Shown here in pieces: positions 15,828 through 24,968 of a stretch of DNA of 64,000 nucleotides (its first letter is position 1; each line of letters opens with the position of its first letter). Below the pieces are notes generated by a model. It was not told the origin of the DNA. It searched no databases and saw only the letters and a program-made list of their open reading frames with translations. This DNA comes from an uncultured Eubacteriales bacterium. Its GTDB lineage: Bacteria; Bacillota; Clostridia; Oscillospirales; CAG-272. The stretch is from contig CAKSIP010000002.1 in NCBI GenBank assembly GCA_934462825.1, positions 53,267 through 117,266 of the forward strand. Direction: 5' to 3'. Position numbers and translations under genes: made by a program.

Positions 15828-17873
15828 TCATTCTCCGAGCATGGCGAGCAAATCGTCCTCCGAGAGGATCTTCACCCCAAGCGCCTGCGCTTTGGTCAGC
15901 TTGGAGCCGGCGTCCGAGCCGGCCACCACGTAGGAGGTCTTGCCCGAAACGGAGCCTGTCACCTTGCCGCCGTTTTGGCGGATGCGTGCGGTGGCTTCGT
16001 CGCGCGACAGCGTTGGCAGCGTGCCGGTCAGAACAAACGTCAGCCCCGCCAGCTTGTCACCCACGGGTTTTCTTACCGATTCGGTTTTCAAGCCCAGCTC
16101 CGTCAGCTTTTCGCAAATGGCGCGGTTTTGCGGGTGCGTGAAATGGTTGACCACGCAATCGGCCGTGATTTCCCCGAAGTCGGGGATCTCGCAAAGCTGT
16201 TCCCGTGTGGCCGCCATACAGCCGGCCAGCGTCCCGAACCGCGCGGCCAGCGCGCCGGCTGCCACCGTTCCGATGTTGCGGATGCCCAAAGCATAGATCA
16301 GGCGCTCCAGCCCGGCCTCCTTGGAACGTGCAATCGCCCGGATCAGGTTGTCGGCGGACTTTTTGCCCATCCGATCCATCGTTTCCAATTGCGTGGCGGT
16401 CAGTCGGTACAGGTCGGTCACGTCCGTGACCAGCTTGGCGGCCAGCAGAGCCTCTACCACGGCCGGGCCGATGCCGTCAATGTCCATGGCGTCCTTGGAG
16501 GCAAAATGCTCAATGCCGCGGGAAAGCTGCGCCGGGCACGCGCTGTTGGTGCAGCGCACGGCCGCCTCATCGGCCTCGCGGAACACCGGCTCCCCGCACG
16601 AGGGGCAAACGGTCGGCATGAAAAATTCCCGCTCCCGGCCGTCCCTCTTTTCGGGGTGAGAGCCGACGACCTCGGGGATGATGTCCCCCGCCTTTTGCAC
16701 GCTGACGATGTCCCCGATGCGGATGCCGCGCTCGCGGATAAAGTCAATGTTGTGGAGCGTTGCCCTTGACACGGTGGTGCCGGCTAAGCGAACCGGCTCC
16801 AAAACCGCCGTGGGCGTCAGCACCCCGGTGCGCCCCACCGCCACGGTAATGTCGAGCAGCTTGGTTTGCTTTTTCTCAGGGGGGAATTTGTACGCAACGG
16901 CCCACTTGGGGGTGTTGGTTCCCTCGCCGAGAAGTCGGCGGGTGGCCAAATCGTCAATCTTGATCACTACGCCGTCAATGTCGTAGTCTAAGCTGTCCCG
17001 CAGCCGCCCCAGCGTTTCGATCTGCGACACGATGGCCGGATAGCCCCCGGTCGTGCAAATTCGGTTTTCCAGCACGTGGAAGCCAAGCTCGGCCAAGCGG
17101 TTCAGCGTTTCGGTGTGCGAAACCGGCCGATGTCCGTCCGCATAAAGCGCGCCCGATTGAAAATTGAACGCAAAAATGTCCAGCGCACGGGCGGCCGTGA
17201 CGCGGGGATCCAGCTGACGGAGCGAGCCGGCGGCCGCGTTGCGGGGATTGGCCATGAGCGGCTTGCCTTCCTTTTCCCGCGCAGTGTTCAGCCGCTCAAA
17301 GACGGGGCGGGGCATAAAAACCTCGCCGCGCACACAAAGCGAAAGCGGCTCCGGGAGCGTCAGGGGAATGGAAAAAATCGTTTTTATATTTTGCGTGACG
17401 TCCTCGCCCACGCTTCCGTCGCCTCGCGTCGCCCCCTTGACGAAAACGCCGTTTTCGTAGGTGAGCGCAACCGAAAGGCCGTCAATCTTCGGCTCCACCG
17501 AATAGGCCGGCAACGGCTCTTTTCCGTCCGGCGCGGTTTCGGTCAGGGCTTCGGCCGTCCGATTCAAAAAATCGCGCAATTCTTCATAGGAAAAAACGTC
17601 GGACAGCGAGTTCATCGGAACCGTATGGGACACCTTTTCAAATTTGTCTAACGGCTTGCCCCCTACGCGCTGCGTCGGGGAAGAAGGATCGTACAGCTCC
17701 GGGTGTTCGCCCTCCAGGCGCAAAAGCTCGGCATACATCCGGTCGTATTCGTAATCGGAAATTTCCGGCGCGTCGTAAACGTAGTAACGCTTTGCATGGT
17801 GCGTCAGCTCCCGGCGCAGCTTTCGGATTTTCTCGGCGTCCGACAGGGCGGGCGCGTTTTTCGTTTCGTCCAT
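15828..17873 (-). CDS. ligA: NAD-dependent DNA ligase
   Basis: 681 residues, normal size. It seals nicks using NAD. Domains run in order: Ia (YYVYDAPEISDYEYD, residues 30-44), adenylation with the AMP-accepting Lys129 in EPKIDG, OB fold, a four-Cys zinc finger (CPSCGEP and CTNSAC), helix-hairpin-helix repeats, and a C-terminal BRCT domain from about residue 600 (FVLTGTLPTLSRDEA). The start ATG follows AAAGGAA. It is the first gene of the ligA-amidase-holA-HAD run. Confidence 0.97.
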   Translation of the reverse strand: MDETKNAPALSDAEKIRKLRRELTHHAKRYYVYDAPEISDYEYDRMYAELLRLEGEHPELYDPSSPTQRVGGKPLDKFEKVSHTVPMNSLSDVFSYEELRDFLNRTAEALTETAPDGKEPLPAYSVEPKIDGLSVALTYENGVFVKGATRGDGSVGEDVTQNIKTIFSIPLTLPEPLSLCVRGEVFMPRPVFERLNTAREKEGKPLMANPRNAAAGSLRQLDPRVTAARALDIFAFNFQSGALYADGHRPVSHTETLNRLAELGFHVLENRICTTGGYPAIVSQIETLGRLRDSLDYDIDGVVIKIDDLATRRLLGEGTNTPKWAVAYKFPPEKKQTKLLDITVAVGRTGVLTPTAVLEPVRLAGTTVSRATLHNIDFIRERGIRIGDIVSVQKAGDIIPEVVGSHPEKRDGREREFFMPTVCPSCGEPVFREADEAAVRCTNSACPAQLSRGIEHFASKDAMDIDGIGPAVVEALLAAKLVTDVTDLYRLTATQLETMDRMGKKSADNLIRAIARSKEAGLERLIYALGIRNIGTVAAGALAARFGTLAGCMAATREQLCEIPDFGEITADCVVNHFTHPQNRAICEKLTELGLKTESVRKPVGDKLAGLTFVLTGTLPTLSRDEATARIRQNGGKVTGSVSGKTSYVVAGSDAGSKLTKAQALGVKILSEDDLLAMLGE

Positions 17874-17938
17874 AACATTCGATTCCTTTTTCCTGTTTTC
17901 CTGTTTTATGATGTAAGCGGCACCGTCGCCGGAGGAAA

Positions 17939-17974
17939 ACGGGGCTTTGCTCCGTCAATCAGAGAAAGCCCCGT
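17939..17974 (-). terminator. Terminator after the transketolase genes
   Basis: Read on the minus strand, ACGGGGCTTT pairs with AAAGCCCCGT and is followed by TTTTCC. It separates the transketolase unit from ligA. Confidence 0.75.
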
Positions 17975-18008
17975 AAGGGCGCCCGTCCGGCCAAAGCCGG
18001 GGGACGCT

Positions 18009-18950
18009 TTATTTCTTCAGCGAAACGGCCACCTTGGCCTTGGCCGCGATGTTGGCAGGCGTCAGCCCATAGGCCTCCAGCAGAGCCGGAACCTTGCCGG
18101 AACGGCCGAACACATCCTCTACGCCCACGCGGACGACGGGAACGGGATTGGCTTCGCAAACGGTTTCCGCCACGGCGGAACCAAGGCCGCCGATGATATT
18201 GTGTTCCTCTGCTACCACGATGGCGCCGGTTTCGGCCGCCGCCCGCAGAACGATTTCTTTGTCCAGCGGCTTGATCGTGTGAATGTTGACAACGCGCGCC
18301 GAGATGCCCTCGTTTGCCAGCAGCTGACGGGCTGTGAGCGCAAAGTCCACCGTGACGCCGGTGGCGAAGATGGTCACATCCGAGCCGTCCGCCATCAGAA
18401 CGCCCTTGCCGAAGGTAAACTGATAGGTGTCCCGATCAAACAGCACCGGAACGGCCATGCGTCCGAAGCGCAGGTAAACCGGGCCGTAGTAATTGATGGC
18501 AAATTCCACCGCCGCTCTGGCCTCCGTTGCGTCCGCCGGGCTGATAATCGCCATGCCGGGAATGGAGCGCATGGTGGCAATGTCCTCCAAGCATTGGTGG
18601 GTAGCGCCGTCCTCGCCCACGGTAATGCCCGCATGCGTAGCGCCGATTTTTACGTTCAGGTGGGGGTAGCCGATGGAGTTGCGGATTTGTTCAAAGGCTC
18701 TGCCGGCCGAAAACATAGCAAAGGTCGAGGCAAAGGGAACAAGTCCTGCAGCCGCCATACCGGCCGCCACCGAAATCATATTGCCCTCGGCAATGCCGCA
18801 GTCAAAATGTCTTTCGGGAAATTTTTTCTTGAAAACGCCGGTTTTGGTAGCGGCCGCAAGGTCTGCGTCCAGCACCACAAAATCGTAGGTATCGCCAAAT
18901 TCAGCCAACGCGTTGCCGTAGGCTTCTCTTGTTGCAATTTTATCTGCCAT
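18009..18950 (-). CDS. Transketolase, C-terminal subunit
   Basis: 313 residues: the pyrimidine-binding (ATREAYGNALAEFG onward) and C-terminal domains of transketolase. The segment DCGIAEGNMISVAAGMA contains the Glu expected to activate thiamine diphosphate. With the N-terminal subunit 15 bp upstream it forms the split enzyme common in anaerobic Firmicutes and archaea, moving two-carbon units in the non-oxidative pentose phosphate pathway. The resemblance to DXP-synthase halves is weaker. Confidence 0.92.
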   Translation of the reverse strand: MADKIATREAYGNALAEFGDTYDFVVLDADLAAATKTGVFKKKFPERHFDCGIAEGNMISVAAGMAAAGLVPFASTFAMFSAGRAFEQIRNSIGYPHLNVKIGATHAGITVGEDGATHQCLEDIATMRSIPGMAIISPADATEARAAVEFAINYYGPVYLRFGRMAVPVLFDRDTYQFTFGKGVLMADGSDVTIFATGVTVDFALTARQLLANEGISARVVNIHTIKPLDKEIVLRAAAETGAIVVAEEHNIIGGLGSAVAETVCEANPVPVVRVGVEDVFGRSGKVPALLEAYGLTPANIAAKAKVAVSLKK

Positions 18951-18965
18951 GATTGTTTCCTCCCC

Positions 18966-19799
18966 TTATTCGGCGACGGATGCCCGGATTTCGGCCACCG
19001 CCTGCTCATACTGCTCGTCGCTGGGGGCGTTGCCATGCCAGCTGACTTGATTTTCCATAAAGGACACGCCCTTGCCCTTGATGGACTTGGCCACGATCAC
19101 CGTAGGCTTGCCCTTGCATTCCTTGGCGGCGGCAAAGGCGGCGGCCAGCTGTTCAAAGTCGTGCGCGTCGATGGAAAGGACGTTGAAGCCGAACGCTTCA
19201 AACTTTTCCTTGTACGGTGTGGGGTTCATGACATCGGTAATTTTTCCGTCGATCTGGAGTCCGTTCCAATCCAGATATAGGCAAAGGTTATCCAGCTTGT
19301 AGTGGGCGGCAAACATGCACGCCTCCCAAACCTGTCCCTCCTGGCTTTCGCCGTCGCCGATGATGGCGTAGGTGCGGTAATCCTTTCCGCGGATCTTGGC
19401 CGCCTTGGCCATGCCGCAGGCGGCGGAAATGCCGAGGCCGAGCGAGCCGGTCGTCATATCCACGCCGGGCACGCCCTTCATGTCGGGGTGGCCCTGCAGG
19501 TAACTGTCAATTTGGCGGAAGGTTTTCAGATCGTCCACGGGGAAAAAGCCGCGGTGTGCCAAAACCGAATAGAGAGCGGGCGAGGTGTGTCCCTTGGACA
19601 GCACCAAGCGGTCGCGGTCGTCCCACTTCGGGTTTTTCGGATCCAGGTTCAATTCCTCAAAATAGAGGTATGTAAGCGCGTCAGCTACCGAAAGTGAGCC
19701 GCCCGGATGTCCGGATTTTGCGCTATGAACGGCGTCGAGAATGCCGATTCTGACATTGGCCGCCATTTTTTTCAGCTCTGTGAGCTTTTGTTGTTCCAT
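18966..19799 (-). CDS. Transketolase, N-terminal subunit
   Basis: 277 residues. The thiamine diphosphate/Mg-binding motif begins GDGESQEGQVWEA near residue 149 and a His-rich GHPGGSLS segment lies near 29. It partners the C-terminal half immediately downstream. It has its own promoter and a ~147-nt leader holding a long imperfect hairpin (19834-19874). Confidence 0.92.
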   Translation of the reverse strand: MEQQKLTELKKMAANVRIGILDAVHSAKSGHPGGSLSVADALTYLYFEELNLDPKNPKWDDRDRLVLSKGHTSPALYSVLAHRGFFPVDDLKTFRQIDSYLQGHPDMKGVPGVDMTTGSLGLGISAACGMAKAAKIRGKDYRTYAIIGDGESQEGQVWEACMFAAHYKLDNLCLYLDWNGLQIDGKITDVMNPTPYKEKFEAFGFNVLSIDAHDFEQLAAAFAAAKECKGKPTVIVAKSIKGKGVSFMENQVSWHGNAPSDEQYEQAVAEIRASVAE

Positions 19800-19833
19800 G
19801 GTTTTTGCCTTTCGGCTGTCCTGTCCGACAGCG

Positions 19834-19874
19834 GCGTGAAAAGGGGAATTTAGAGTCGCCTCTATTTTTCACGC
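19834..19874 (-). promoter_or_regulatory. Long hairpin in the transketolase leader
   Basis: GCGTGAAAA and TTTTCACGC enclose a second stem, TAGAG/CTCTA, within the untranslated leader. There is no following T run, so it is not a simple terminator. It may stabilise or regulate the mRNA. Confidence 0.45.
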
Positions 19875-19952
19875 AAAAAATCGTCTGATTGCGGTCTTTG
19901 CGCCGCGCCGTTCGGAGAAAGACCGTCGGGCGCGGGCCAATCAATTACAATT

Positions 19953-19981
19953 ATTATACCGCATTTATGAAAGCAAATCAA
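19953..19981 (-). promoter_or_regulatory. Promoter of the transketolase genes
   Basis: On the minus strand: TTGATT (19976-19981), 17-bp spacer, TATAAT (19953-19958). Confidence 0.8.
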
Positions 19982-20023
19982 GACTTTTTTCTAATATAAG
20001 CCGAGAAACGGCATGGGGGGAGC

Positions 20024-21826
20024 TTATTTTGACAATTCGTAAAGCAACTGATCAAATTCCGTCAGCGCGTCGGCAAAGACCTTCATCGCGTTTTCCACGG
20101 TGTCGGGCTTTGACAGATCGACGCCGGCGATTTTCAGTTCTTCCATCGGGTAATTGCTGCCGCCGGTGGACAGGAAACGCAGATAGTCGGAGGCGTCGCC
20201 CGTTTCCAAAATGCGGCTGGCAATGGCGACCGCCGAGGAAAAGCCGGTGGCATACTGATAGACGTAGAAGGCATTGTAGAAATGCGGGATTCTGGCCCAT
20301 TCAATGTCCTGCAATTCGTCAATCACGGCGCCCTCGTAATACTGCTCGTTGAGCCGACGGTACAGGGCGTTGAGCGATTGCGCGGTGAGCGGCGTGCCGG
20401 CCATATACATATCGTGCGCCTCGCGCTCAAATTCGGCAAAGAGCGTCTGACGGAAAATGGTGGTGCGGAAGCCCTCCAAGAAGTGGTTGAGGATATAGGC
20501 GCGGCGCTTTTTGTCGGTTTCGGTGCGCAGAAGGTACTTTGTCAGCAACACCTCGTTGACGGTGGAGGCGACCTCGCCTACCAGGATCCGGTAATCGTGA
20601 TTGACGAAATCCTGCGTGGTGTCCGAGAAATAGGAATGCATCGCATGTCCCAGCTCGTGCGCCAGCGTAAAGGCGTCGTCCAGCGTGTCGGTGTAGTTCA
20701 GCATCACATACGGATGCACGCCGAACACGCCGCAGGAGAAGGCGCCGGTGGATTTGCCCTTGTTTTCGTAAACGTCCAGCCAACGCTCCCGGTAAGCGCG
20801 ATCCAAAAGCTGCTGATACACCTCGCCCAAAGGCTCGGTGGCTTTTTTGACCAGCTTTTCCGCTTCGGCCAGGGGCATGTCGATTTCCACGTCTTCCACA
20901 ATGGGGCAGTAGAGGTCGTACATGTGCAGTTCCTCAAGCTGCAGCGCCTTTTTGCGGATTTCCAAATATTTTTTCATCGTGCCAAGTCCGTTGTGCACGG
21001 CCGTTATCAGGCTGTCGTACACCGAAACCGGCACGTTGGAAGCAAAGAGAGCCGCCTCGCAGGGATCCTTGAAGCCGCGCACTCTGGAAAAATAGGCGTC
21101 GGTTTTGACCGATCCGGCATACAGCGCGGCAAATGTGTGAATGAACTGACGGAAGGTGCCGAAATATTTTTCAAAGGCCTCCCGGCGCACCCGAACGTCC
21201 CGGCTTTCCCGATAAACGCCGAAGTTGCCGTGCGTCAGCGTGACGTCCTGCCCGTTCTCGTCCTGCACGGTGGGGAAGGTCATGTCTACGCTTTCCAGCA
21301 TGTCGAACACGTTGGAGCAGTTGCCCGAAACGTCCGACAGCATGGCAAGCATTTTTTCCTGCTCCTTGGGGAGCATGTGACTGCGGCTCCGCAGGATGCT
21401 GTGGATCATGTGCGAGTAGGTTTTGAGATTCGGCGCTTCCAGGTAGCCTAACAGCGTTTGCTCGTCACATTCCAAAATTTCCGGCTCGACAAAGGAAGCC
21501 GCCGTGCCAAAGGCCACGTACAGGTTGGTGGCGCGGCCGGACATTTCCTGGTAGTCGGGATCGCCGTTGTCGCCCGATTGATGCAGCATGGCGTAAAGAT
21601 ATACGCGCTCCACCTTTTGCGCGGCCTTATACACCGTGCCAAGCCCCTTGGCCATGGCGTCGGCCGACGCACAAAGCGTGCCCGGCACCGCGGCGATTTG
21701 TTCCACCGCCGCCTCCGCGTCCTTGTAGGCCGCCTCAAAGGCCGCCCGATCCTTGAAAATATGGGAAAAATCCCACTGATACGAGGGATCCATATCTTTT
21801 CTTGCTTTCAGTTCTGTTTCTGCCAT
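20024..21826 (-). CDS. pepF: Oligoendopeptidase F
   Basis: 600 residues from ATG 21826, preceded by AAAGGAT; the open frame continues 22 codons further without a start signal. The zinc site HELGH is at about 390-394 in LAHELGHAMHSYFS, with the distal Glu region GEVASTVNE about 25 residues later, as in M3B peptidases. The enzyme cuts short cytoplasmic peptides. Four TTTCTTGG-type repeats (about 21838-21868) lie just upstream of the ribosome-binding site. It follows the aminotransferase gene by 99 bp, likely in the same transcript. Confidence 0.95.
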   Translation of the reverse strand: MAETELKARKDMDPSYQWDFSHIFKDRAAFEAAYKDAEAAVEQIAAVPGTLCASADAMAKGLGTVYKAAQKVERVYLYAMLHQSGDNGDPDYQEMSGRATNLYVAFGTAASFVEPEILECDEQTLLGYLEAPNLKTYSHMIHSILRSRSHMLPKEQEKMLAMLSDVSGNCSNVFDMLESVDMTFPTVQDENGQDVTLTHGNFGVYRESRDVRVRREAFEKYFGTFRQFIHTFAALYAGSVKTDAYFSRVRGFKDPCEAALFASNVPVSVYDSLITAVHNGLGTMKKYLEIRKKALQLEELHMYDLYCPIVEDVEIDMPLAEAEKLVKKATEPLGEVYQQLLDRAYRERWLDVYENKGKSTGAFSCGVFGVHPYVMLNYTDTLDDAFTLAHELGHAMHSYFSDTTQDFVNHDYRILVGEVASTVNEVLLTKYLLRTETDKKRRAYILNHFLEGFRTTIFRQTLFAEFEREAHDMYMAGTPLTAQSLNALYRRLNEQYYEGAVIDELQDIEWARIPHFYNAFYVYQYATGFSSAVAIASRILETGDASDYLRFLSTGGSNYPMEELKIAGVDLSKPDTVENAMKVFADALTEFDQLLYELSK

Positions 21827-21837
21827 GGTTTTTATCC

Positions 21838-21868
21838 TTTCTTGGTTTCTTGGTTTCTTGGTTCTCTT
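21838..21868. repeat. TTTCTTGG octamer repeats before pepF
   Basis: About four consecutive CTTGGTTT units adjoin the pepF ribosome-binding site. Unit-number change would alter spacing upstream of the translation start. Confidence 0.7.
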
Positions 21869-21925
21869 GATTTTTTTGCAGAGAGGTCGCACCCGCTCCG
21901 CTTGCCGCGCGCCCGATAAAGGGGC

Positions 21926-23125
21926 TCAGCGGCGCAAAGCCTCGTCAAACACCGTGCCGAGACGGCGGATGCCTTCGACGATTTTCTCGTCGGACATGGT
22001 GGAATAATTCAGGCGGAGCGCCGAGCAGGGGCGATCCATATCCACCATAAAAGTGTTGCCCGGCACGTACACCACCTTTTTCTCAATGGCGGCCGGCGAC
22101 AGCGCCAGCGTGTCAATGCCGTGTCCGAGGTCGCACCAAATGAACAAGCCGCCGCGCGGACGGGTGTAGGTAATGCCGGCGTCCGAGGGGAAATACCGCT
22201 CCATGGCCGTTAGCATGGTGTTGCATTTGTGCGCGTAGGTTTTCCGCATCTGCGCGATCAGCGCGTCGATGTCGTACTGCTTCAGATATTCATAAGCCAA
22301 AAGCTGGGGCAAAAGAGCCGTGTGCACGTCGGACACCTGCTTGGCAATCACGATGCGGGACAAAAGCGCCCGATTGGCGCAAAGGAAGCCGAGCCGCAGA
22401 CCGGGCGCCAAAATCTTGGAAAAGGAACCGCTGTAAAGCACGCGGCCGTCCTCGTCCATGGACTTGATGGTGGGCATTTTTACGCCGTCAAAGGTCAGCT
22501 CGCCGTAAGGGTTGTCCTCCAGAATCAGGATGTTGTAGGCCCTTGCCAGCTCGTAAACGCGGCGGCGCTTGGCCAGGCTCATGGTGACGCCCATGGGGTT
22601 TTGAAAGGTGGGAATGACATAGAGAAGCTTGGTGTTCGGGTGCGTTTGCAGGGCCTTTTCCAGCGCCTCGGTGTCAATGCCGTCGGCTTCGACGGGGATC
22701 CCGACAAGCTGTGCGCCATAGGAACGAAACGCGTTGGTGGCGCCGATAAAGCTCGGCTCCTCAACAAGCACCGTGTCCCCCTCGTTGAGCAGTACCTTGG
22801 CGGAAAGGGCAATGCCCTGCTGGCCGCCCGACACGATGATCAGATCGTCCTCGTCGCGCCCGATGGATTCCGCGGTGCGCAGGCGCGCCTTTACGGCGTC
22901 GCGCAGGGGGGAATAGCCCTCGGTGATGCCGTATTGCAGGGCCGTCACCGGCTCCTTAGAAAGAATTTCCGACGCCAAAAGCGCCAGCTCCTTCGCCGGG
23001 AAAAGCTCCGGCGCAGGGTTGCCGCCCGCCAGCGAGATGACGGCGGGATCCGCGGCGTATTTGAAAATTTCCCGGATGGCCGAGCCGCGCAGGCCGCTCA
23101 TCCGCTTTGAAAAGGTGTATTCCAT
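21926..23125 (-). CDS. PLP-dependent aminotransferase (class I/II, LysN/MocR-like)
   Basis: 399 residues. The PLP-binding Lys lies in YSGSFSKILAPGLRLGF near residue 232. The N-terminal MSGLRGSAIREIFK and ISLAGGNPAPELFP are characteristic of the 2-aminoadipate/aromatic aminotransferase group. Members act on 2-oxo acids of aromatic, branched or aminoadipate type; the substrate is not decided here. No GntR DNA-binding domain is attached, so it is not a MocR regulator. Confidence 0.88.
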   Translation of the reverse strand: MEYTFSKRMSGLRGSAIREIFKYAADPAVISLAGGNPAPELFPAKELALLASEILSKEPVTALQYGITEGYSPLRDAVKARLRTAESIGRDEDDLIIVSGGQQGIALSAKVLLNEGDTVLVEEPSFIGATNAFRSYGAQLVGIPVEADGIDTEALEKALQTHPNTKLLYVIPTFQNPMGVTMSLAKRRRVYELARAYNILILEDNPYGELTFDGVKMPTIKSMDEDGRVLYSGSFSKILAPGLRLGFLCANRALLSRIVIAKQVSDVHTALLPQLLAYEYLKQYDIDALIAQMRKTYAHKCNTMLTAMERYFPSDAGITYTRPRGGLFIWCDLGHGIDTLALSPAAIEKKVVYVPGNTFMVDMDRPCSALRLNYSTMSDEKIVEGIRRLGTVFDEALRR

Positions 23126-23205
23126 AGTTTTATCCTTTTTTTGTCTCTTATATCCTGTATCGAAACCTTAAAATTTCTTTTCTTTTTTTCTTTCCCAATG
23201 GCCTT

Positions 23206-23234
23206 ATTATAGCACTTCTCCCGTGCGCTGTCAA
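23206..23234 (-). promoter_or_regulatory. Perfect sigma-A promoter of the aminotransferase-pepF unit
   Basis: On the minus strand: TTGACA (23229-23234), 17-bp spacer, TATAAT (23206-23211). Confidence 0.9.
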
Positions 23235-23364
23235 CGGGGGCAAGGCCCTAAGGCACAGTGCCGCTTTCGCTGTGGCCACAGCGGCAAACCAAGCGGCGGT
23301 CAGCCCGCACGCTCTTGGGGCTGTGAATCTGACGGAACCCGCTTTGGCCGCGAAAAATCGTCGA

Positions 23365-24621
23365 TCAGGAAGGGCCGGCCGAGAAGGAGGCCGCCAGCTT
23401 CAACAGCGTTTCCTTTTCGTTTTTCGACGGATCGTCCAAAACCGCCTCCAAAAGAAAGTGCAGCATCGGCCCGATCGCCCGCCCGGCAGCAAGACCGGCC
23501 TTTGTCAGATCCCGGCCGTTGACGGCCAGATCGGCCAGCGACAGACACGGATGCTTCGGCGCCTCCTGCTCCCACAGTCGGCGCGCCCGCTCGGTCGGAC
23601 AGCCCAGCAGCGCCGATTCGGACAGCACCGCCGGAAAGTCGGCGCCGTACTGCGCCATCCAGCGCCGGACCGCAGGGGCCTCGGCCGCCGCCAGGCGGTC
23701 GGGCGAGGGCAGGTCGGCCAGCCGTGCCAGCCGCTGCTTTTGCTCCCCGGAAAGACGAAGGGAATGAGCCGCCGAGGCAACAGCGCCGTCCTCCCGTCGG
23801 CTTTCGCCGGGCGAAAGACCGCAAAAGCGCTCGTCCTCCCTTTCCCGGCATAACAAAAACGCCAAGCGCAAAATCGGATCGGCCGCCAGACGGTCGGTTT
23901 GCCGCAGGCGCTCCAAGGGAACGTCGATGCCCGGCAGAACCTGCCCAAACAACGGCGCAAGCCGTTCCAGCGTTGCGCCGGGAAGGGGCGAGGCCAAAAG
24001 CCGGAGAAATTCAACGCCGATGCGCTCCCGGGCAATCCGCGCCAGCGTGTCGCCCAGCGCCAGCGCCGCCCGATAGGTGGCTTCGTCGATGGAAAAGCCG
24101 AGCTGCGCCGCAAAACGGAAGGCGCGGAGAATCCGAAGCGAATCCTCGGAAAACCGCGTTTCCGGATCGCCCACACAACGGATGCACCGTCGCGCCAGAT
24201 CCTGCCGCCCGCCGAAAAGATCCACAAGGCCGCGGGCTTCGTTGTACGCCATGGCGTTGACCGTAAAATCCCGGCGCGCCAGGTCGTCCTCTATGCGGCG
24301 GGTAAAGGCCACCGACAAGGGGTGGCGGCCGTCGGCATACGCGCCGTCGGTGCGAAAGGTGGTGATTTCCACCGCCTCCCCGTCCGACAGAACGGTGACG
24401 GTTCCGTGAGCAAGTCCGGTCGGGATGACGCGCTCCTTTTCAAACAGCGCCATGACCTGCGGCGGCGTGGCCGAGGTGGCAATGTCAAAGTCGTGCGGCG
24501 TCATGCCGAGCAGAGCGTCCCGCAGGGAGCCGCCGACAAGAAAAGCGTCGTACCCCGCCGCCGAAAGGCTTTGCAGAAGCCTTGCAATGTTGTTTGGGAT
24601 TCGGATTCGGACGGATTCCAT
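23365..24621 (-). CDS. cca: CCA tRNA nucleotidyltransferase
   Basis: 418 residues from ATG 24621, with AGGAGGGGAGG upstream; the frame extends 23 codons further. Class II polymerase-beta-like head: VGGSLRDALLG near residue 29 and the catalytic pair in DFDIAT near 43. RRDFTVNAMAYN and EDSLRILRAFRFAAQLGF follow. The enzyme adds or repairs the CCA 3' end of tRNAs. The C-terminal half is Ala/Arg/Leu rich and less conserved. Confidence 0.93.
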   Translation of the reverse strand: MESVRIRIPNNIARLLQSLSAAGYDAFLVGGSLRDALLGMTPHDFDIATSATPPQVMALFEKERVIPTGLAHGTVTVLSDGEAVEITTFRTDGAYADGRHPLSVAFTRRIEDDLARRDFTVNAMAYNEARGLVDLFGGRQDLARRCIRCVGDPETRFSEDSLRILRAFRFAAQLGFSIDEATYRAALALGDTLARIARERIGVEFLRLLASPLPGATLERLAPLFGQVLPGIDVPLERLRQTDRLAADPILRLAFLLCREREDERFCGLSPGESRREDGAVASAAHSLRLSGEQKQRLARLADLPSPDRLAAAEAPAVRRWMAQYGADFPAVLSESALLGCPTERARRLWEQEAPKHPCLSLADLAVNGRDLTKAGLAAGRAIGPMLHFLLEAVLDDPSKNEKETLLKLAASFSAGPS

Positions 24622-24701
24622 GCGGTGCCTCCCCTCCTTTTTTTCGGCTCGTCCCGGCGCTCTTTGGCGCGGGGAAAGCGTTTCTTTCATGATCTTTCCT
24701 T

Positions 24702-24730
24702 ATTATATCATTTTTTCTCCTGCAATGCAA
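24702..24730 (-). promoter_or_regulatory. Promoter of cca
   Basis: On the minus strand: TTGCAT (24725-24730), 17-bp spacer, TATAAT (24702-24707). Confidence 0.8.
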
Positions 24731-24803
24731 GGAAACGGCCGCGAGGAAACCGATTTTTTTCTGCGTTTTTTCGCCCGGCCGCACGAAAATCCCGGCAATG
24801 GCC

Positions 24804-24832
24804 TTGACAAATTTAATAAAAATGTATATAAT
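24804..24832 (+). promoter_or_regulatory. Perfect sigma-A promoter of rny
   Basis: TTGACA at 24804-24809, 17-bp spacer, TATAAT at 24827-24832. Confidence 0.9.
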
Positions 24833-24968
24833 ATAATTATCTGTATTGTCGGAGTTTGTTGCCTTGTCCTTTGGGCGCGCTTGTCGCCACCAAAAGACAG
24901 ACAGCTGTCTCGTCTATCGGATATATTAAGAAATTTTCAAATTCAAAAAAGAAAGAAGGAGGTGCTAT

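Larger units (their letters stand above)
24622..24968. other. Divergent control region between cca and rny
   Basis: No gene. It holds the two back-to-back promoters listed separately and about 130 nt of rny leader, ending in AAGGAGGTG before the rny ATG. A short palindrome, GACAGACAGCTGTC, occurs in the leader near 24895-24910. Confidence 0.7.
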
